Shown here: in pieces, positions 1 to 12,734 of the stretch
Layout of the letters: every line of letters starts with the position of its first letter
How positions within the stretch are numbered: the stretch's first letter is position 1
Origin: Penium margaritaceum
Taxonomy: Eukaryota; Streptophyta; Zygnematophyceae; Desmidiales; Peniaceae
Length of the DNA stretch: 54,603 bases
Direction of reading: 5' to 3'
NCBI GenBank assembly: GCA_023375785.1
Contig: SZWC01006924.1
Span: forward strand, 41,636-96,238
Program-made: the position numbers and the translations under genes
Notes under the pieces: model-generated
Databases searched by the model: none
What the model was told of the DNA's origin: nothing
Seen by the model: only the letters and a program-made list of their open reading frames with translations

Positions 1-1023
1 GTTGGAAGTTGGGTTGGAAGTTGGGTTGGAAGTTGGGTTGGATGTTGGGTTGGAAGTTGGGTTGGAAGTTGGGTTGGAAGTTGGGCTGGAAGTTGAGTTG
101 AAAGTTGCGTTAAAGGTTGGGTTGGAAGTTGGGATGGAAGTTGGGATGGAAGTGGGGTTGGAAATTGGATTCAAATTTGCGCTGGAAGTTGGGTTGGAAG
201 TTGGGTTGGAAGGTGGATTGGAAGTTGGGATTGAAGTTGGGATGAAATTCGGGTTGGATGTTGGGTTGAAAATTCGGCTCGAAGTTGGGTTTGAAATTGG
301 GTTGGAAGTTGGATTGGAGGTTGGGTTGGAAGTTGGGTTGGAAGTTGGGTTGGAAGTTGGGCTGGAAGTTGGGTTGGAAGTTGGATTGGAACTTGGGTTG
401 GAAGTTGGGATGGAAGTTGGGATGGAAGTTGGGATGGAAGTTGGGTTGGAAGTTGGGTTGGAAGTTGGGTTGGAAGTTGGGTTGGAAGTTGGGTTGGAAG
501 TTGGGTTGAAAGTTGGGTTGGAAGTTGGGTTGGAAGTTGGGGTGGAAGTTGGGTTGGAAGTTGGGATGGAAGTTGGGTTGGAAGTTGGATTGGAGGTTGT
601 GTTGGAAGTTGGGTTGGAACTTGGGCTGGATGTTGGGTTGGAAGTTGGGTTGGAAGTTGGGTTGGACGTTGGGATGGAAGTTGGGATGGAAGTTGGGTTG
701 AAACTTGGGTTGGAAGTTGGGTTGGAACTTGGGTTGGAAGTAAGGTTGGAAGTTTGGTTGGAAGTTGGGTTGAAAGTTGGGTTGGAAGCTGGGTTGGAAG
801 CTGGGCTGGAAGTTGGGTCAGAAGTTGAGGTGGATGTTGGGTTGGAAGTTGAGTTGGAAGTTGGGGTGAAAGTTGGGTTGGAAGTTGGGTTGGAAGTTGG
901 GTTGAAAGTTGGGTTGGAAGTTGGGTTGGAAGTTGGATTGGATGTTGGGATGTAAGTTGGGATGAAAGTTCAGTTCAAGGTCGGGATGAAAGTTGTGATG
1001 AAAGTTGAGTTAGAAGTTGGGAT

Positions 1024-1024
1024 N
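1024..1024. other. Single ambiguous base (N)
   Basis: One undetermined base in the minisatellite. The 12-bp phase is also disturbed here (GGGATNAGTTGGG), so bases may be missing as well as unread. Confidence 0.99.
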
Positions 1025-1490
1025 AGTTGGGTTGGAAGTTGGGTTGGAAGTTGGGTTGGAAGTTGGGTTGGAAGTTGGGTTGGAAGTTGGATTGGATGTT
1101 GGGATGTAAGTTGGGATGAAAGTTGGGTTGGAAGTTGGTTTGGAAGTTGGGCTGGAAGTTGGGTAAGAATTTGGGTTGGAAGTTTGGTTGGAAGCTGGGT
1201 GGAAGTTGGGTTGTAAGTTGGGTTGGAATTTTGGTTTGAAGTTGGATTAAAAGTTGAGTTGGAAGTTGGGTTGGAATTTTGGTTGGAAGTTGGGCTGGAA
1301 GTTTGGTTGAAAGTTGGGTTGGAGGTTGGGTTCGAAGCTGGGTTGGAAGTTGGGTTGGAAGCTGGGTTGGAAGTTGGGTTGGAAGTTGGGTCGGAAGTTG
1401 GGATGGAAGTTGGGTTAGAAGTTGGGTTGGAAGTTGGGTTGGAAGTTAGGTTGGACGTTGGGTTGGTAGTTGAGTTGGAAGTTGGGTTGG

Positions 1491-2738
1491 AAGTGGAGGT
1501 GGATGTTGAGTTGGAAGTTGGAATGGGAGTTGGGATGGAAATTAGGATGGAAGTTGGGTTAGAAGTTGAGTTGGAAGTTGGGTTGGAAGTGGAGGTGGAT
1601 GTTGAGTTGGAAGTTGGAATGGGAGTTGGGATGGAAATTAGGATGGAAGTTGGGTTAGAAGTTGAGTTGGAAGTTGGGTTGGAAGTGGAGGTGGATGTTG
1701 AGTTGGAAGTTGGAATGGGAGTTGGGATGGAAATTAGGATGGAAGTTGGGTTAGAAGTTGAGTTGGAAGTTGGGTTGGAAGTGGAGGTGGATGTTGAGTT
1801 GGAAGTTGGAATGGGAGTTGGGATGGAAATTAGGATGGAAGTTGGGTTAGAAGTTGAGTTGGAAGTTGGGTTGGAAGTGGAGGTGGATGTTGAGTTGGAA
1901 GTTGGAATGGGAGTTGGGATGGAAATTAGGATGGAAGTTGGGTTAGAAGTTGAGTTGGAAGTTGGGTTGGAAGTGGAGGTGGATGTTGAGTTGGAAGTTG
2001 GAATGGGAGTTGGGATGGAAATTAGGATGGAAGTTGGGTTAGAAGTTGAGTTGGAAGTTGGGTTGGAAGTGGAGGTGGATGTTGAGTTGGAAGTTGGAAT
2101 GGGAGTTGGGATGGAAATTAGGATGGAAGTTGGGTTAGAAGTTGAGTTGGAAGTTGGGTTGGAAGTGGAGGTGGATGTTGAGTTGGAAGTTGGAATGGGA
2201 GTTGGGATGGAAATTAGGATGGAAGTTGGGTTAGAAGTTGAGTTGGAAGTTGGGTTGGAAGTGGAGGTGGATGTTGAGTTGGAAGTTGGAATGGGAGTTG
2301 GGATGGAAATTAGGATGGAAGTTGGGTTAGAAGTTGAGTTGGAAGTTGGGTTGGAAGTGGAGGTGGATGTTGAGTTGGAAGTTGGAATGGGAGTTGGGAT
2401 GGAAATTAGGATGGAAGTTGGGTTAGAAGTTGAGTTGGAAGTTGGGTTGGAAGTGGAGGTGGATGTTGAGTTGGAAGTTGGAATGGGAGTTGGGATGGAA
2501 ATTAGGATGGAAGTTGGGTTAGAAGTTGAGTTGGAAGTTGGGTTGGAAGTGGAGGTGGATGTTGAGTTGGAAGTTGGAATGGGAGTTGGGATGGAAATTA
2601 GGATGGAAGTTGGGTTAGAAGTTGAGTTGGAAGTTGGGTTGGAAGTGGAGGTGGATGTTGAGTTGGAAGTTGGAATGGGAGTTGGGATGGAAATTAGGAT
2701 GGAAGTTGGGTTAGAAGTTGAGTTGGAAGTTGGGTTGG
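1491..2738. repeat. Higher-order repeat: 13 x 96 bp
   Basis: Thirteen tandem copies of a 96-bp unit made of eight diverged 12-mers, recognisable by AAGTGGAGGTGGATGTTGAG followed by GGAATGGGAGTTGGG and GGAAATTAGGATGG. Anchors fall exactly every 96 bp from 1491 to 2643, and the copies look identical by eye. The next expected copy at 2739 has GTGGGGTTGG and leaves the pattern. A single diverged copy of the same block lies at 4169-4250. Identity between copies with divergence inside the unit points to amplification of a block that had already diverged. Confidence 0.97.
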
Positions 2739-3240
2739 AAGTGGGGTTGGATGTTGGGTTGGAAGTTGGGTTGGAAGTTGGACTGGAAGTTGGGATGGAA
2801 GCAGGGTTCAAAGTTGGGTTGGAACTTGGGTTGGAAGTTGGGCTAGAAGTTGAGTTGGAAGTTGGGTTGGAAGTTGGATTGTAGGTTGTGTTGGAAGTTG
2901 GGTTGGAAATTGGGCTGGAAGTTGGGATGGAAGTTGGGACGGAAGTTGGGATGGAAGTAAAGTTGGAAGTTGGGTTGGAAGTTGGAATGGAACTTAAGAT
3001 GGAAGTTAGGTTTGAAGTTGGGTTGGATATTGGGTTGGAATTTGGGTTGGAAGTTGGGTTGGAAGATGGGTTTGAAGTTGGGTTGAAAGTTGGGTTGGAA
3101 GCTGGGTTGGAAGCTGGGTTGGAAGTTGGGTTGGAAGTTGGGTTGGAAGTTGGGCTGGAAGTTGGGTTGGAAGTTGGGTTGGAAGTTGGGTTGGAAGTTG
3201 CGTTGGGAGTTGGGCTGGAAGTTGGGTTGGAAGTTGGGTT

Positions 3241-3696
3241 GGAAATTGGGTTGGAAGTTGGGATGGAGTTTGTGTTGGAAGTTGGGTTGGAAGTTGGGTT
3301 GAAAGTTGGGTTAGAAGTTGGGTTGGAAGTTGGGTTGGAAGTTGGGCTGGAAGTTGGATTGGAAGTTGGGATGGACGTTGGGATGGAATCTGGGTTGAAA
3401 GTTGGGTTGGAAGATGGGTTGGAAGTTGGGTTGGAAGTTGGGTTGGACGTTGGGTTAGAAGTTGGGTTGGAAATTGGGTTGGAAGTTGGGATGGAGTTTG
3501 TGTTGGAAGTTGGGTTGGAAGTTGGGTTGAAAGTTGGGTTAGAAGTTGGGTTGGAAGTTGGGTTGGAAGTTGGGCTGGAAGTTGGATTGGAAGTTGGGAT
3601 GGACGTTGGGATGGAATCTGGGTTGAAAGTTGGGTTGGAAGATGGGTTGGAAGTTGGGTTGGAAGTTGGGTTGGACGTTGGGTTAGAAGTTGGGTT
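3241..3696. repeat. Tandem duplication, 2 x 228 bp
   Basis: Two adjacent copies of a 228-bp block (19 x 12 bp), 3241-3468 and 3469-3696. The markers GGATGGAGTTTGTGTTGG (3262 and 3490) and GGATGGAATCTGGG occur once per copy. Confidence 0.93.
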
Positions 3697-4168
3697 GGAA
3701 GTTGGGTTGGAAGTTGGGCTGGAAGTTGGGATGGAAGTTGGGTTGGAAGTTGGGATGGAAGTTGGGATGGAAGTTGGGTTGGAAGTTGGGATGGAAGTTG
3801 GGTTAGAAGTTGGGTTGGAAGTTGGGTTGGAAGTTGGGTTGGAAGTTGTGTTGGAAGTTGGGTGGACGTTGTGTTGGAAGCTGGGTTGGAAGTTGGATTG
3901 GAAGTTTGGTTGGAAGTTGGCTTGGAAGTTGGGATGGAAGTTGGAATGGAAGTTGGGTTTGAAGCTGGGATGGAAGCTGGGATGGAAGTTGGGTTGGAAG
4001 CTGGGCTGGAATTTTGGGTTGTATGTTGGGTTGGAATTTTGGGTTGAAAGTTGAGTTAAAAGTTCTGTTGGAAGTGGGGTTGGAAGTTGGGTTTGAAGTT
4101 GGGTTGGAAGTTGGGTTGAAAGTTGAGTTGGAGGCTGGGTTGGAAGCTGGGTTGGAAGTTGGGTTGGA

Positions 4169-4250
4169 AGTGGAGTTGGATGTTGAGTTGGAAGTTGGAA
4201 TGGGAGTTGGGATGGAAATTAGGATGGAAGTTGGGTTAGAAGTTGGGTTG
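4169..4250. repeat. Solitary relative of the 96-bp higher-order unit
   Basis: One copy of the block amplified at 1491-2738. It carries the same order of rare variants (GTGGA..GTTGGATGTTGAG, GGAATGGGAGTTGGG, GGAAATTAGGATGG), with one visible difference near its start (GTGGAGTTGG in place of GTGGAGGTGG). A shorter, more diverged relative lies at about 9670-9722. Confidence 0.85.
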
Positions 4251-4560
4251 GAAGCTGGGTTGGAAGTTGAGTTTGAAGTTGGGATGGAAGTTGGGTTGGA
4301 ATTTGAGCTAGAAGTTGGGTTGGATGTTGAGTTGGAAGTTGGGTTAAAAATTGGGATGGAAGTTGGAATGGAAGTTGAGTTGGAAGATGGGTTGGCAGCT
4401 GGATTGGAAGTTGGGTTGGATGTTGGGCTGGAAGTTGGGTTGGAAGTTGGCTTGGCAGTTGGGTTCGAAGTTGGGTTGGAAGTTGGGTTGGAAGTTGGGT
4501 TGGAGGTTGGGTTGGAAGTTTGGTTGGAAGTTGGGATGGAATTTGGGATGGAAGTTGGGT

Positions 4561-4680
4561 TGGAAGATGGGTTGGAAGTTGGGTTGGAATTTGGGTTGGA
4601 AGTTGGGTTGGAAGTTGGGTTGGAAGATGGGTTGGAAGTTGGGTTGGAATTTGGGTTGGAAGTTGGGTTGGAAGTTGGGT
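4561..4680. repeat. Tandem duplication, 2 x 60 bp
   Basis: Two identical adjacent 60-bp blocks (5 x 12 bp), marked by TGGAAGATGGG and GGAATTTGGG in each. Confidence 0.93.
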
Positions 4681-5683
4681 TGAAAGTTGGGTTAAAAGCT
4701 GGGTTGGAAGTTGGGTTGGAAGTTGGGCTAGAAGTTGGGACGGAAGTTCGGATGAAAGTTGGGTTGGAAGTTGGGTTGGAAGTTTAGCTAAAAGTTGAGT
4801 TGGAAGTCGGGTTGGAAGTTGGATTCGAGGTTGTGTAAGAAGTTGGGTTGGATGTTGGGTTGAAAGCTGGGTTGGAAGTTGGGGTGGAAGTTGGGTTGGA
4901 AGTTGGGTTGGAAGTTGGGATGGAAGTTAGGATGGAAGTTGGGTTTGAAGTTGGGTTGGAAGTTTGGTTGGAAGTTGGGTTGGAAGTTGGGTTGGAAGTT
5001 GGATTGGAAGTTAAGTTGGAAGTTTGGCTGAAAGTTGGGTTGGAAGCTGGTCCGGAAGCTAGGTTGGAAGTTGGGCTGGACGTTGGGTTGGAAGTTGGGT
5101 TGGAACTTGGGTTGGAAGTTGGGTTGGAAGTTGGGATGGAAGTTGGGATGAAAGATGGGTTTGAAGTTGGGTTGGAACTAGGCCTGGAAGTTGGGTTGGA
5201 AGTTGGGTTGGAAGCTGGATTGGAGGTTGGGTTGGAAGTTGAGTTGGAAGTTGGGTCGGAAGCTGGAGTGGAAAATGGGTTGGAAGTTGGGTGGGAAGTT
5301 GCGTTGGAAGTTGGGATGGAAGTTGGGATGGAAGTTGGGTCGGAAGTAGGGTTGAATGTTGGGTTAGAAGTTGGGTTGGAAGTTGGGTTTGAAGCTGGGT
5401 TGGAAGTTGGGTTTAAAGTTGGGTTGGAAGCTTGGTTGGAACCTGGGTTGGAAGTTGGGTTGGAATGTGAATTGGAAGTAGGGTTGGAAGTTGGGTTGAA
5501 AGTTGGGTTGGAAGCTGGGTTGACATTGGGTTGAAAGTTGGGTTGGAAGTTGGAATGGAAGTTGGGTTGGAAGTTGGGTTGGAAGTTGGGTTGGAAGTTG
5601 GGTTGGAAGTTGGGTTGGAAGTTGAAATGAAGGTTGGAATGGAAGTTGGGTTTGAAGTTGGGATGGAAGTAGGGTTGGAAGTT

Positions 5684-6025
5684 GGGCAGGAAGTTGGGTT
5701 GGACGTTGAGTCGGAAGGTGGATTGGAAGTTGGGCTGGAAGTTGGGATGGAAGTAGGGTTGGAAGTTGGGCAGGAAGTTGGGTTGGACGTTGAGTCGGAA
5801 GGTGGATTGGAAGTTGGGCTGGAAGTTGGGATGGAAGTAGGGTTGGAAGTTGGGCAGGAAGTTGGGTTGGACGTTGAGTCGGAAGGTGGATTGGAAGTTG
5901 GGCTGGAAGTTGGGATGGAAGTAGGGTTGGAAGTTGGGCAGGAAGTTGGGTTGGACGTTGAGTCGGAAGGTGGATTGGAAGTTGGGCTGGAAGTTGGGAT
6001 GGAAGTAGGGTTGGAAGTTGGGCAG
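5684..6025. repeat. Higher-order repeat: 4 full copies plus part of a fifth, 84 bp
   Basis: The marker GGGCAGGAAG recurs exactly every 84 bp at 5684, 5768, 5852, 5936 and 6020. The first four are followed by GGACGTTGAGTCGGAAGG. The fifth departs from the unit just after the marker. The unit is seven 12-mers. Confidence 0.95.
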
Positions 6026-6600
6026 GAAGTTGGGTTGGAAGTTGGGTTCAAAATTTGGATGGAAGTTGGAATGGAAGTTGTGTTGGAAGATGGGTTGGAA
6101 GTTGGGTTGGAAGTTGGGTTGGAAGTTGGGTTGGAAGTTGGGTTGGAAGTTGGGTTGGAAGTTGGGTTGAAAGTTGGGTTGGCAATTGGATTGGAAGTTG
6201 GGCTGTAAGTTGGGTTGGAAGTTGGGTTGGAAGTTGGCTTGGAGGTTGGGTTGGAAGTTGGGTTAGAAGTTGGGTTGAAAGTTAGGATGGAAGTTGGGAT
6301 GGAAGTGGGGTTGGAAGCTGGGTTGGAATCTGGGCTGGAAGTTGGGTTGAAAGTTGGGTTGGATGTTTGGTTGGAAGTTGAGTTGGAAGTTGGGTTGTAA
6401 GCTGGATTGCAAATTGAGTTAGAAGTTGGGTTGGAAGTTGGGTTGGAAGTTGGATTGGAAGTTGGGATGGAAGTTGGGATGAAAGTCCGGTTGGACGTAA
6501 GGTTGAAATATCGGCTGGAAGTTGGGTTGAAAGTTGGGTTGGAAGTTGGATTGAAGGTTGGGTTGGAAGTGAGGTTGGAAGTTGGGTTGGAAGTTGGGTT

Positions 6601-6786
6601 GGACATTGGGTTGGAAGTTGGGTTCGAAGTTGGGTTGGAATTTGGGATGGAAGTTGGGATGGAAGTTGGGATGGAAGTTGGGTTGGAAGTTGGGTTGGAA
6701 GTTGGGTTGGACATTGGGTTGGAAGTTGGGTTCGAAGTTGGGTTGGAATTTGGGATGGAAGTTGGGATGGAAGTTGGGATGGAAGT
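6601..6786. repeat. Tandem duplication, 108-bp period
   Basis: A block starting GGACATTGGG at 6601 is repeated at 6709 (9 x 12 bp). The second copy departs at about 6786, where GGAAGTAAAG replaces the consensus. Confidence 0.9.
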
Positions 6787-9700
6787 AAAGTTGGAAGTGG
6801 GGTTGGAAATTGGCTTGGAAGTTGGATTGGAAGTTGGGTTGGAAGTTGGGTTGGACGTTGGGTTGATAGTTGGATTGGAAGTTGGGTTGGAAGTTGGGCT
6901 GGAAGTTGGGATGGAAGCTGGGATCAAAGATGGGTTGGAACTTGGGTTGGAAGTTGGGCTGGAAGTTGAGTTGGAAGTTGGGCTGGAAGTTGGATTGTAG
7001 GTTGTGTTGCAAGTTGGGTTGGAGGTTGGGCTGGAAGTTGGGTTGGAAGTTGGGTTGGAAGTTGGGTTGGAAACTGAGATGGAAGTTGGGAGGGAAGTTG
7101 GGTTGGAAGTTGGGTTGGAAGTTGGGTTGGAATTTGGGTTGGAAGTTGGGTTGGAAGTTGGGTTGGAAGTTGGGTTGAAAGTTAAGTTGGAAGCTGGGTT
7201 GGAAGCTGGGTTGGAAGTTGGGTTGGAAGTTGGGTTAGAACTTGGGTTGGAAGTTGGGTTGGAAGTTGGGTTGGAAGTTGGGTTGGAAGTTGGGATGGAA
7301 GTTGGGATGGAGTTTTTGTTGGAAGTTGGGTTGGAAGTTGGGTTGAAAATTGGGATTGAAGTTGGGATTAAAGCTGGGTTTGAAGTTGGGTTGGAGTTTA
7401 GGTTGGAAGTTGGGTTGGAAGTTGGGTTGGAAATTGGGTTGGAAGTTGGGAGGGAAGTTGGGATGGAAGTTGGGTTTGAAGTTGGGATAGAAGTAAGGAT
7501 GGAAGTTGGGTTGGAATTTGGGCTGGACGTTGGGTCGGAAATTGGGTTGGATGTTGGGTTGGAAGTTGAGCTGGAAGTTGGGTTGAAAGTGGGTTTGAAC
7601 GTTGGGTTGGAAGTTGGGTTGGAAGTTGTGTTGGAAGTTGGATTGGAAGTTGGGATGGGAGTTGGGATGAAAGTTGAGTTAGAAGTTGGTTTGGAAGTTG
7701 GGCTGGAAGTATGGCTGGAAGTTGGGTTGGAAGTTTGGTTGGAAGTTTGGTTGGAAGCTGGGTTGGAAGTTGGGTTGTAAGTTGGGTTGGAATTTGGGTT
7801 GGAAGTTGGGTTAAAAGATGAGTTGGAAGTTGGGTTGAAAGTTGGGTTGGAAGTTGGGTTGGAAGCTGGGTTGAAAGTTGGGATGGAAGTTGGGATGGAA
7901 GTTTGGTTGGAAGCTGGGTTGGAAGTAGGGTTGGAAATTGGGTTTCAAGCTGGGTTGGAAGTTGGGTTGGAAGTTGGGTTGAAAGTTGGGATGGAAGTTG
8001 GGATGGAAGTTTGGTTGGAAGCTGCGTTGGAAGTAGGGTTGGAACTTGGGTTGGAAGTTGGGCTGGAAGTTGAGTTGGAAGTTGTGTTGGAAGTTGGATT
8101 GTACGTTGTGTTAGAAGTTGGGTTGGAAGTTGGGCTGGAAGTTGGGTTGGAAGCAAGGTTGGAAGTTGGGTTGGAAATTGGGATGGAAGTTGGGATGGAA
8201 GTTGGGTTGGAAGTTGGGTTGGAAGTTGGGTTGGAATTTGGGTTGGAAGTTTGGTTGGAAGTTGGGTTGGAAGTTGGGTTGGAAGTTGGGTTGGAAGTTG
8301 GGTTGGAAGTTGGGTTGGAATTTGGGTTGGAAGTTTGGTTGGAAGTTGGGTTGGAAGTTGGGTTGTAAGTTGGGTTGGAAGGTGGGTTGGAAGCTGGGTT
8401 GGAAGTTGGGCTGGAAGTTGGGTTAGAACTTGGGTTGGAAGTTGGATTGGAAGTTGGGTTGGAAGTTGGTTGGAAGTTGGGATGGAGTTTGGGTTGGAAG
8501 TTGGTTTGGAAGTTGGGTTGAAAATTGGGATGGAAGTTGGGATGAAAGCTGGGTTTGAAGTTGGGTTGGAGTTTGGGTTGGAAGTTGGGTTGGAAGTTGG
8601 GTTGGAAGTTGGGATGGAAGTTGGGATGGAAGTGGGGATGGAAGATGGGTTTGAAGTTGGGATGGAAGTTGGGATGGAAGTTGGGTTGGAAGCTGGGTTG
8701 GAATTTGGGCTGGACGTTGGGTCCAAAGTTGGGTTGGATGTTGGGCTGGAAGTTGAGCTGGAAGTTGGGTTGAAAGTGGGGTTGAACGTTGTGTTGGAAG
8801 TTGGGTTGGAAGTTGTGTTGGCAGTTATATTGGAAGTTGGGATGGAAGTTAAGATGAAGGTTGAGTTACAAGTTGGTTTGGAAGCTGGACTGGAAGTTGG
8901 GCTGGAAGTTGGGTTGGAAGTTTGGTTGGAAGTTTGGTTGGAAGCTGGGTTGGAAGTTGGGTTGTAAGTTGGGTTGGAATTTGGGTTGGAAGTTGGGTTG
9001 GAAGTTGGGTTGTAAGTTGGGTTGGAATTTGGGTTGGAAGTTGGGTTAAAAGTTGAGTTGGAAGTTGGGTTGGAAGTTGGGTTGGAAGTTGGGTTGAAAG
9101 TTGGGTTGAAAGTTGGGATGGAAGTTGGGATGGAAGTTTGGTTGGAAGCTGGGCTGGAAGTAGGACTGGAAGTTGGGTTTGAAGTTGGGCTGGAAGTTGG
9201 GTTGAAAGTTGGGTTGGAGGCTCGGTTGGAAGCTGGGTTGGAAGTTTGGTTGGCCGTGGGGTTTGAAGTTGGGTTGGAAGTTGGGATGGGAGTTTGGATG
9301 GAAGTTGGGTTGGAAGTTGGGTTGGAAGTTGGGTTGGAAGTTGGGTTGGAAGTTACGTTGGAAGTTGGGTGGAAATTGGGCTGGAAGTTGGGCTAAAAGT
9401 TGGGTTGGAAATTGGGTTGGAATTTGTGTTCGATGTTGGGATGGAAGCTGGAATGGAAGTTGGTTTTGAAGTTGGGATGGAAGTTTGGATGGAAAATGGG
9501 TTGGAAGCTGGGTTGGAATTTGGATTGCATGTTGGGTTGGAGTTTGGGTTGAAAGTTGGGTTAAAAGTTGAGTTAGAAGTGGGGTTGGAAGTTGAGTTCA
9601 AAGTTGGGTTGGAAGTTGGGTTGAAAGTTGGGGTGGAGGCTGGGTTGGAAGCTGGGTTGGAAATTGGGTTGGAAGTGGAGTTGGAAGTTGAGTTGGAAGT

Positions 9701-10090
9701 TGGAATGGGAGTTGGGATGAAAGTTGGGTTGGAATTTGGGTTGGAAGTTGGGTCGGAAGTTGGGTTGGAAGTTGAGTTGGAAGTTGGGATGGAAGTTGGG
9801 TTAGAATTTGGGCTGGAAGTTGGGCTGGAAGTTGGGTTGGAAGTTGGGTTAAAATTTGGGATGGAAGTTGGAATGGAAGTTGGGTTGGAAGATGGGTTGG
9901 AAGCTGGGTTGGAAGTTGGGTTGGATGTTGGGATGGAAGTTGGGTTGGAAGTTGGGTTGGCAGTCGGGTTGGAAGTTGGGTTGGAAGTTGGGTTGGAAGT
10001 TGGGTTGGTGGTTGGGTTGGAATTTTTGTTGGAAGTTGGGATGGATGTTGGGATGGAATTTGGGTTGGAAAATGGGTTGGAAATTGGGTT

Positions 10091-10330
10091 GGAAATTGGG
10101 TTGGAAGCTGGGTTGGAAGTTGGGTTGAAAGTTGGGTTAAAAGTTGGGTTGGAAGTTGGGTTGGAAGTTGGGCTGGAAGTTGGGATGGAAGTTGGGAGGA
10201 GAGTTGGGTTGGAAATTGGGTTGGAAGCTGGGTTGGAAGTTGGGTTGAAAGTTGGGTTAAAAGTTGGGTTGGAAGTTGGGTTGGAAGTTGGGCTGGAAGT
10301 TGGGATGGAAGTTGGGAGGAGAGTTGGGTT
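10091..10330. repeat. Tandem duplication, 2 x 120 bp
   Basis: Two copies at 120-bp spacing (10 x 12 bp), each with GGAAATTGGG, GGAAGCTGGG, GGGTTAAAAG and GGGAGGAGAG in the same order. Confidence 0.92.
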
Positions 10331-11859
10331 GGAAATTGGGTTGGAAGTTTAGCTGGAAGTTGAGTTGGAAGTTGGGTTGGTAGTTGGATTGGAGGTTGTG
10401 TAAGAAGTTGGGTTGGAAGTTGGGCTGAAAGTTGGGTTGGAAGTTGGGTTGGAAGTTGGGTTGGAAGTTCGGTTGGAAGTTGAGATGGAAGTTAGGATGG
10501 AAGTTGGGTTGAAAGTTGGGTTGGAAGTTTGGTTGGAAGTTGGGTTGGAAGTTGGGTTGGAAGTTGGGTTGGAAGTTGGGTTGGAAGGTGGGTTGAAAGT
10601 TGGGTTGGAAGCTGGTTTGGAAGCTAGGTTGGAAGTTGGGTTGGACGTTGGGTTGGAAGTTGGGTTGGAAGTTGGGATGGAAGTTGGGATGGAAGTTGGG
10701 TTGGAAGTTGGGTTGGAAGTTGGGTTGGAAGTTGGGTTGGAAGCTAGGCTGGAAGTTGGGTTTAAAGTTGGGTTGGAAGCTGAGTTGGAAGATGGGTTGG
10801 AAGTTGGGTTAGAAGTTGGGTTGGAAGTTGGGTTGGAAGTTGAGTTGGAAGTTGGGCTGGAAGTTGGGTTGAAAGTTGGGTTGGAAGCTGGGTTTTACGT
10901 TGGGTTGGACGTTAGGTTGGATGTTGGATTGGAAGTTGGGTTGGAAGCTGGGTTGGAAATTGGGTTGGAAGTTGGGTTGGAAGTTGAAATGAAGGTTGGA
11001 ATGGAAGTTGGGTTTGAAGTTGGGATAGAAGTTGGGATGGAAACTGGGTTGGAAGTTGGGTTGGAATTTGGGCTGGAAGTTGGGTTGGAATTTGGGTTGG
11101 ATATTGGGTTGGAAGTTCAGTTGGAAGCTGGGTTGTAAGTTGTGTTGGAAGTTAGGTCAGAAGTTGGGTTAGAAGTTAGGTTAAAAGTTGGATTGGAAGT
11201 TGGGTTGGAAGTTGGGTTGGAAGTTGGGTTGGAAGTTGGGTTGGATGTTGGGATGGAGTTTGGGATGGGAATTGGGTTGGATGCTGGGTTCAGAGTTGGG
11301 ATGGAAGTTGGGATGGAAGTTGGGTTTGAAGTTGAGATGGAAGTTGGGATGGAAGTTGGGCTGGACGTTGGGTTGGAATTTTGGCTGGAAGTTGGGTTGG
11401 AAATTGGGTTGGATGTTGGGTTGGACGTTGAGTTGGAAGTTGGGTTGTAAGGTAGGTTGGAGGTTGGGTTGGAAGTTGGGTTGAAAGTTGGGCTAGACGT
11501 TGGATTGGAAGTTGGGTTGGAAGTTGGGTTACAAGTTTGGTTGGAAGTTGGGATGAAGTTGGGATGGAAGTTGGGTTGGAAGTTGAGTTGGAAGTTGGGT
11601 TGGAAGTTGGGTTGGAATTTGGGTTGGAAGTTGGGTTTGAAGTTGGGTTGGAAGTTGGGATGGAAACTGCGATGGAAGTTGGGCTGGATGTTGGGTTGGA
11701 AGTTGGATTAGAAGTTGGGTTAGAAGTTGGGTTTGAAATTGGGTTGAAAGTTGGGTTGAAAGCTGGGTTGGATGCTGGGTTGGAAGTTGGGTTGGAATTT
11801 GGGTTGGATGTTGGGTTGAAAGTTGGGTTGGAAGCTGGGTTGGAAGTTGGGTTGGAAGC

Positions 11860-12010
11860 TGGGTTGGAAGCTGGGATGGAATTTCTGATGAAAGTTGGGT
11901 TGGAAGTTGGGTTGGAAGTTGGGTTGGAAGTTGGGTTGGAAGCTGGGTTGGAAGCTGGGATGGAATTTCTGATGAAAGTTGGGTTGGAAGTTGGGTTGGA
12001 AGTTGGGTTG
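11860..12010. repeat. Tandem duplication, 84-bp period
   Basis: The rare variant GGAATTTCTGATGAAAG occurs at about 11879 and again 84 bp later, with matching flanking 12-mers including two GGAAGCTGGG units. Confidence 0.88.
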
Positions 12011-12590
12011 GAAGTTGGGTTACAAGTTGGGCTGGAAGTTGGATTTGAAGTTGGGTTGGAAGTTGGGTTGGAAGTTGGGTTGGAAGTTTGCTTGAATGTT
12101 GGGGTGGAAGTTGGGTTGGACGTTGGTTTCGAAGTTGGGTTGAAAGTTGGGTTGGAAGCTGGGCTGGAAGCCGGGTTAGAAGTTGGTTTGGAAGCTAGGT
12201 TGGAAGTTGCGTTGGAAGTTGGGATGGAAGTTGGGTTGGAAGTTGGGTTGGTAGTTGGGTTGAAGTTGGGTTGGAAGTTGGGATGGAAGTTGGGATGGAG
12301 GTTGGGTTTGAAGTTGGGATGGGAGTGGGGATGGAAGTTGGGCTGGAAGTTGGGTTGGAATTTGGGCAAGAAGTTGGGTTGGTAGTTGGGTTGGAAGCTG
12401 GGTCGGAAGCTGGGTTGGAAGTTGGGTTGGAAGTTGGGCTGGAAGTTGGGTTGTAAGTTGAGTTGGATGTTGGGTTGGAAGTTGGGTGAGAAGTTGGATT
12501 GGAAGTTAGGTTGGAAGTTGGGTTGGAAGTTGTGTTGGAAGTTGGGTTCAATGTTGGGATGGAGTTTGGGATGGAAGTTGGGTTGGAAGT

Positions 12591-12734
12591 TGGGTTCGAA
12601 GTTGGGATGGAAGTTGGGTTTGAAGTTGGGATGGAAGTTGGGATGGAAGTTGGGTTGGAAGTTGGGTTCGAAGTTGGGATGGAAGTTGGGTTTGAAGTTG
12701 GGATGGAAGTTGGGATGGAAGTTGGGTTGGATGT
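12591..12734. repeat. Tandem duplication, 2 x 72 bp
   Basis: Two copies of a 72-bp block (6 x 12 bp) carrying GGGTTCGAAG, GGATGGAAG, GGGTTTGAAG and two further GGATGGAAG units in the same order. Confidence 0.88.
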
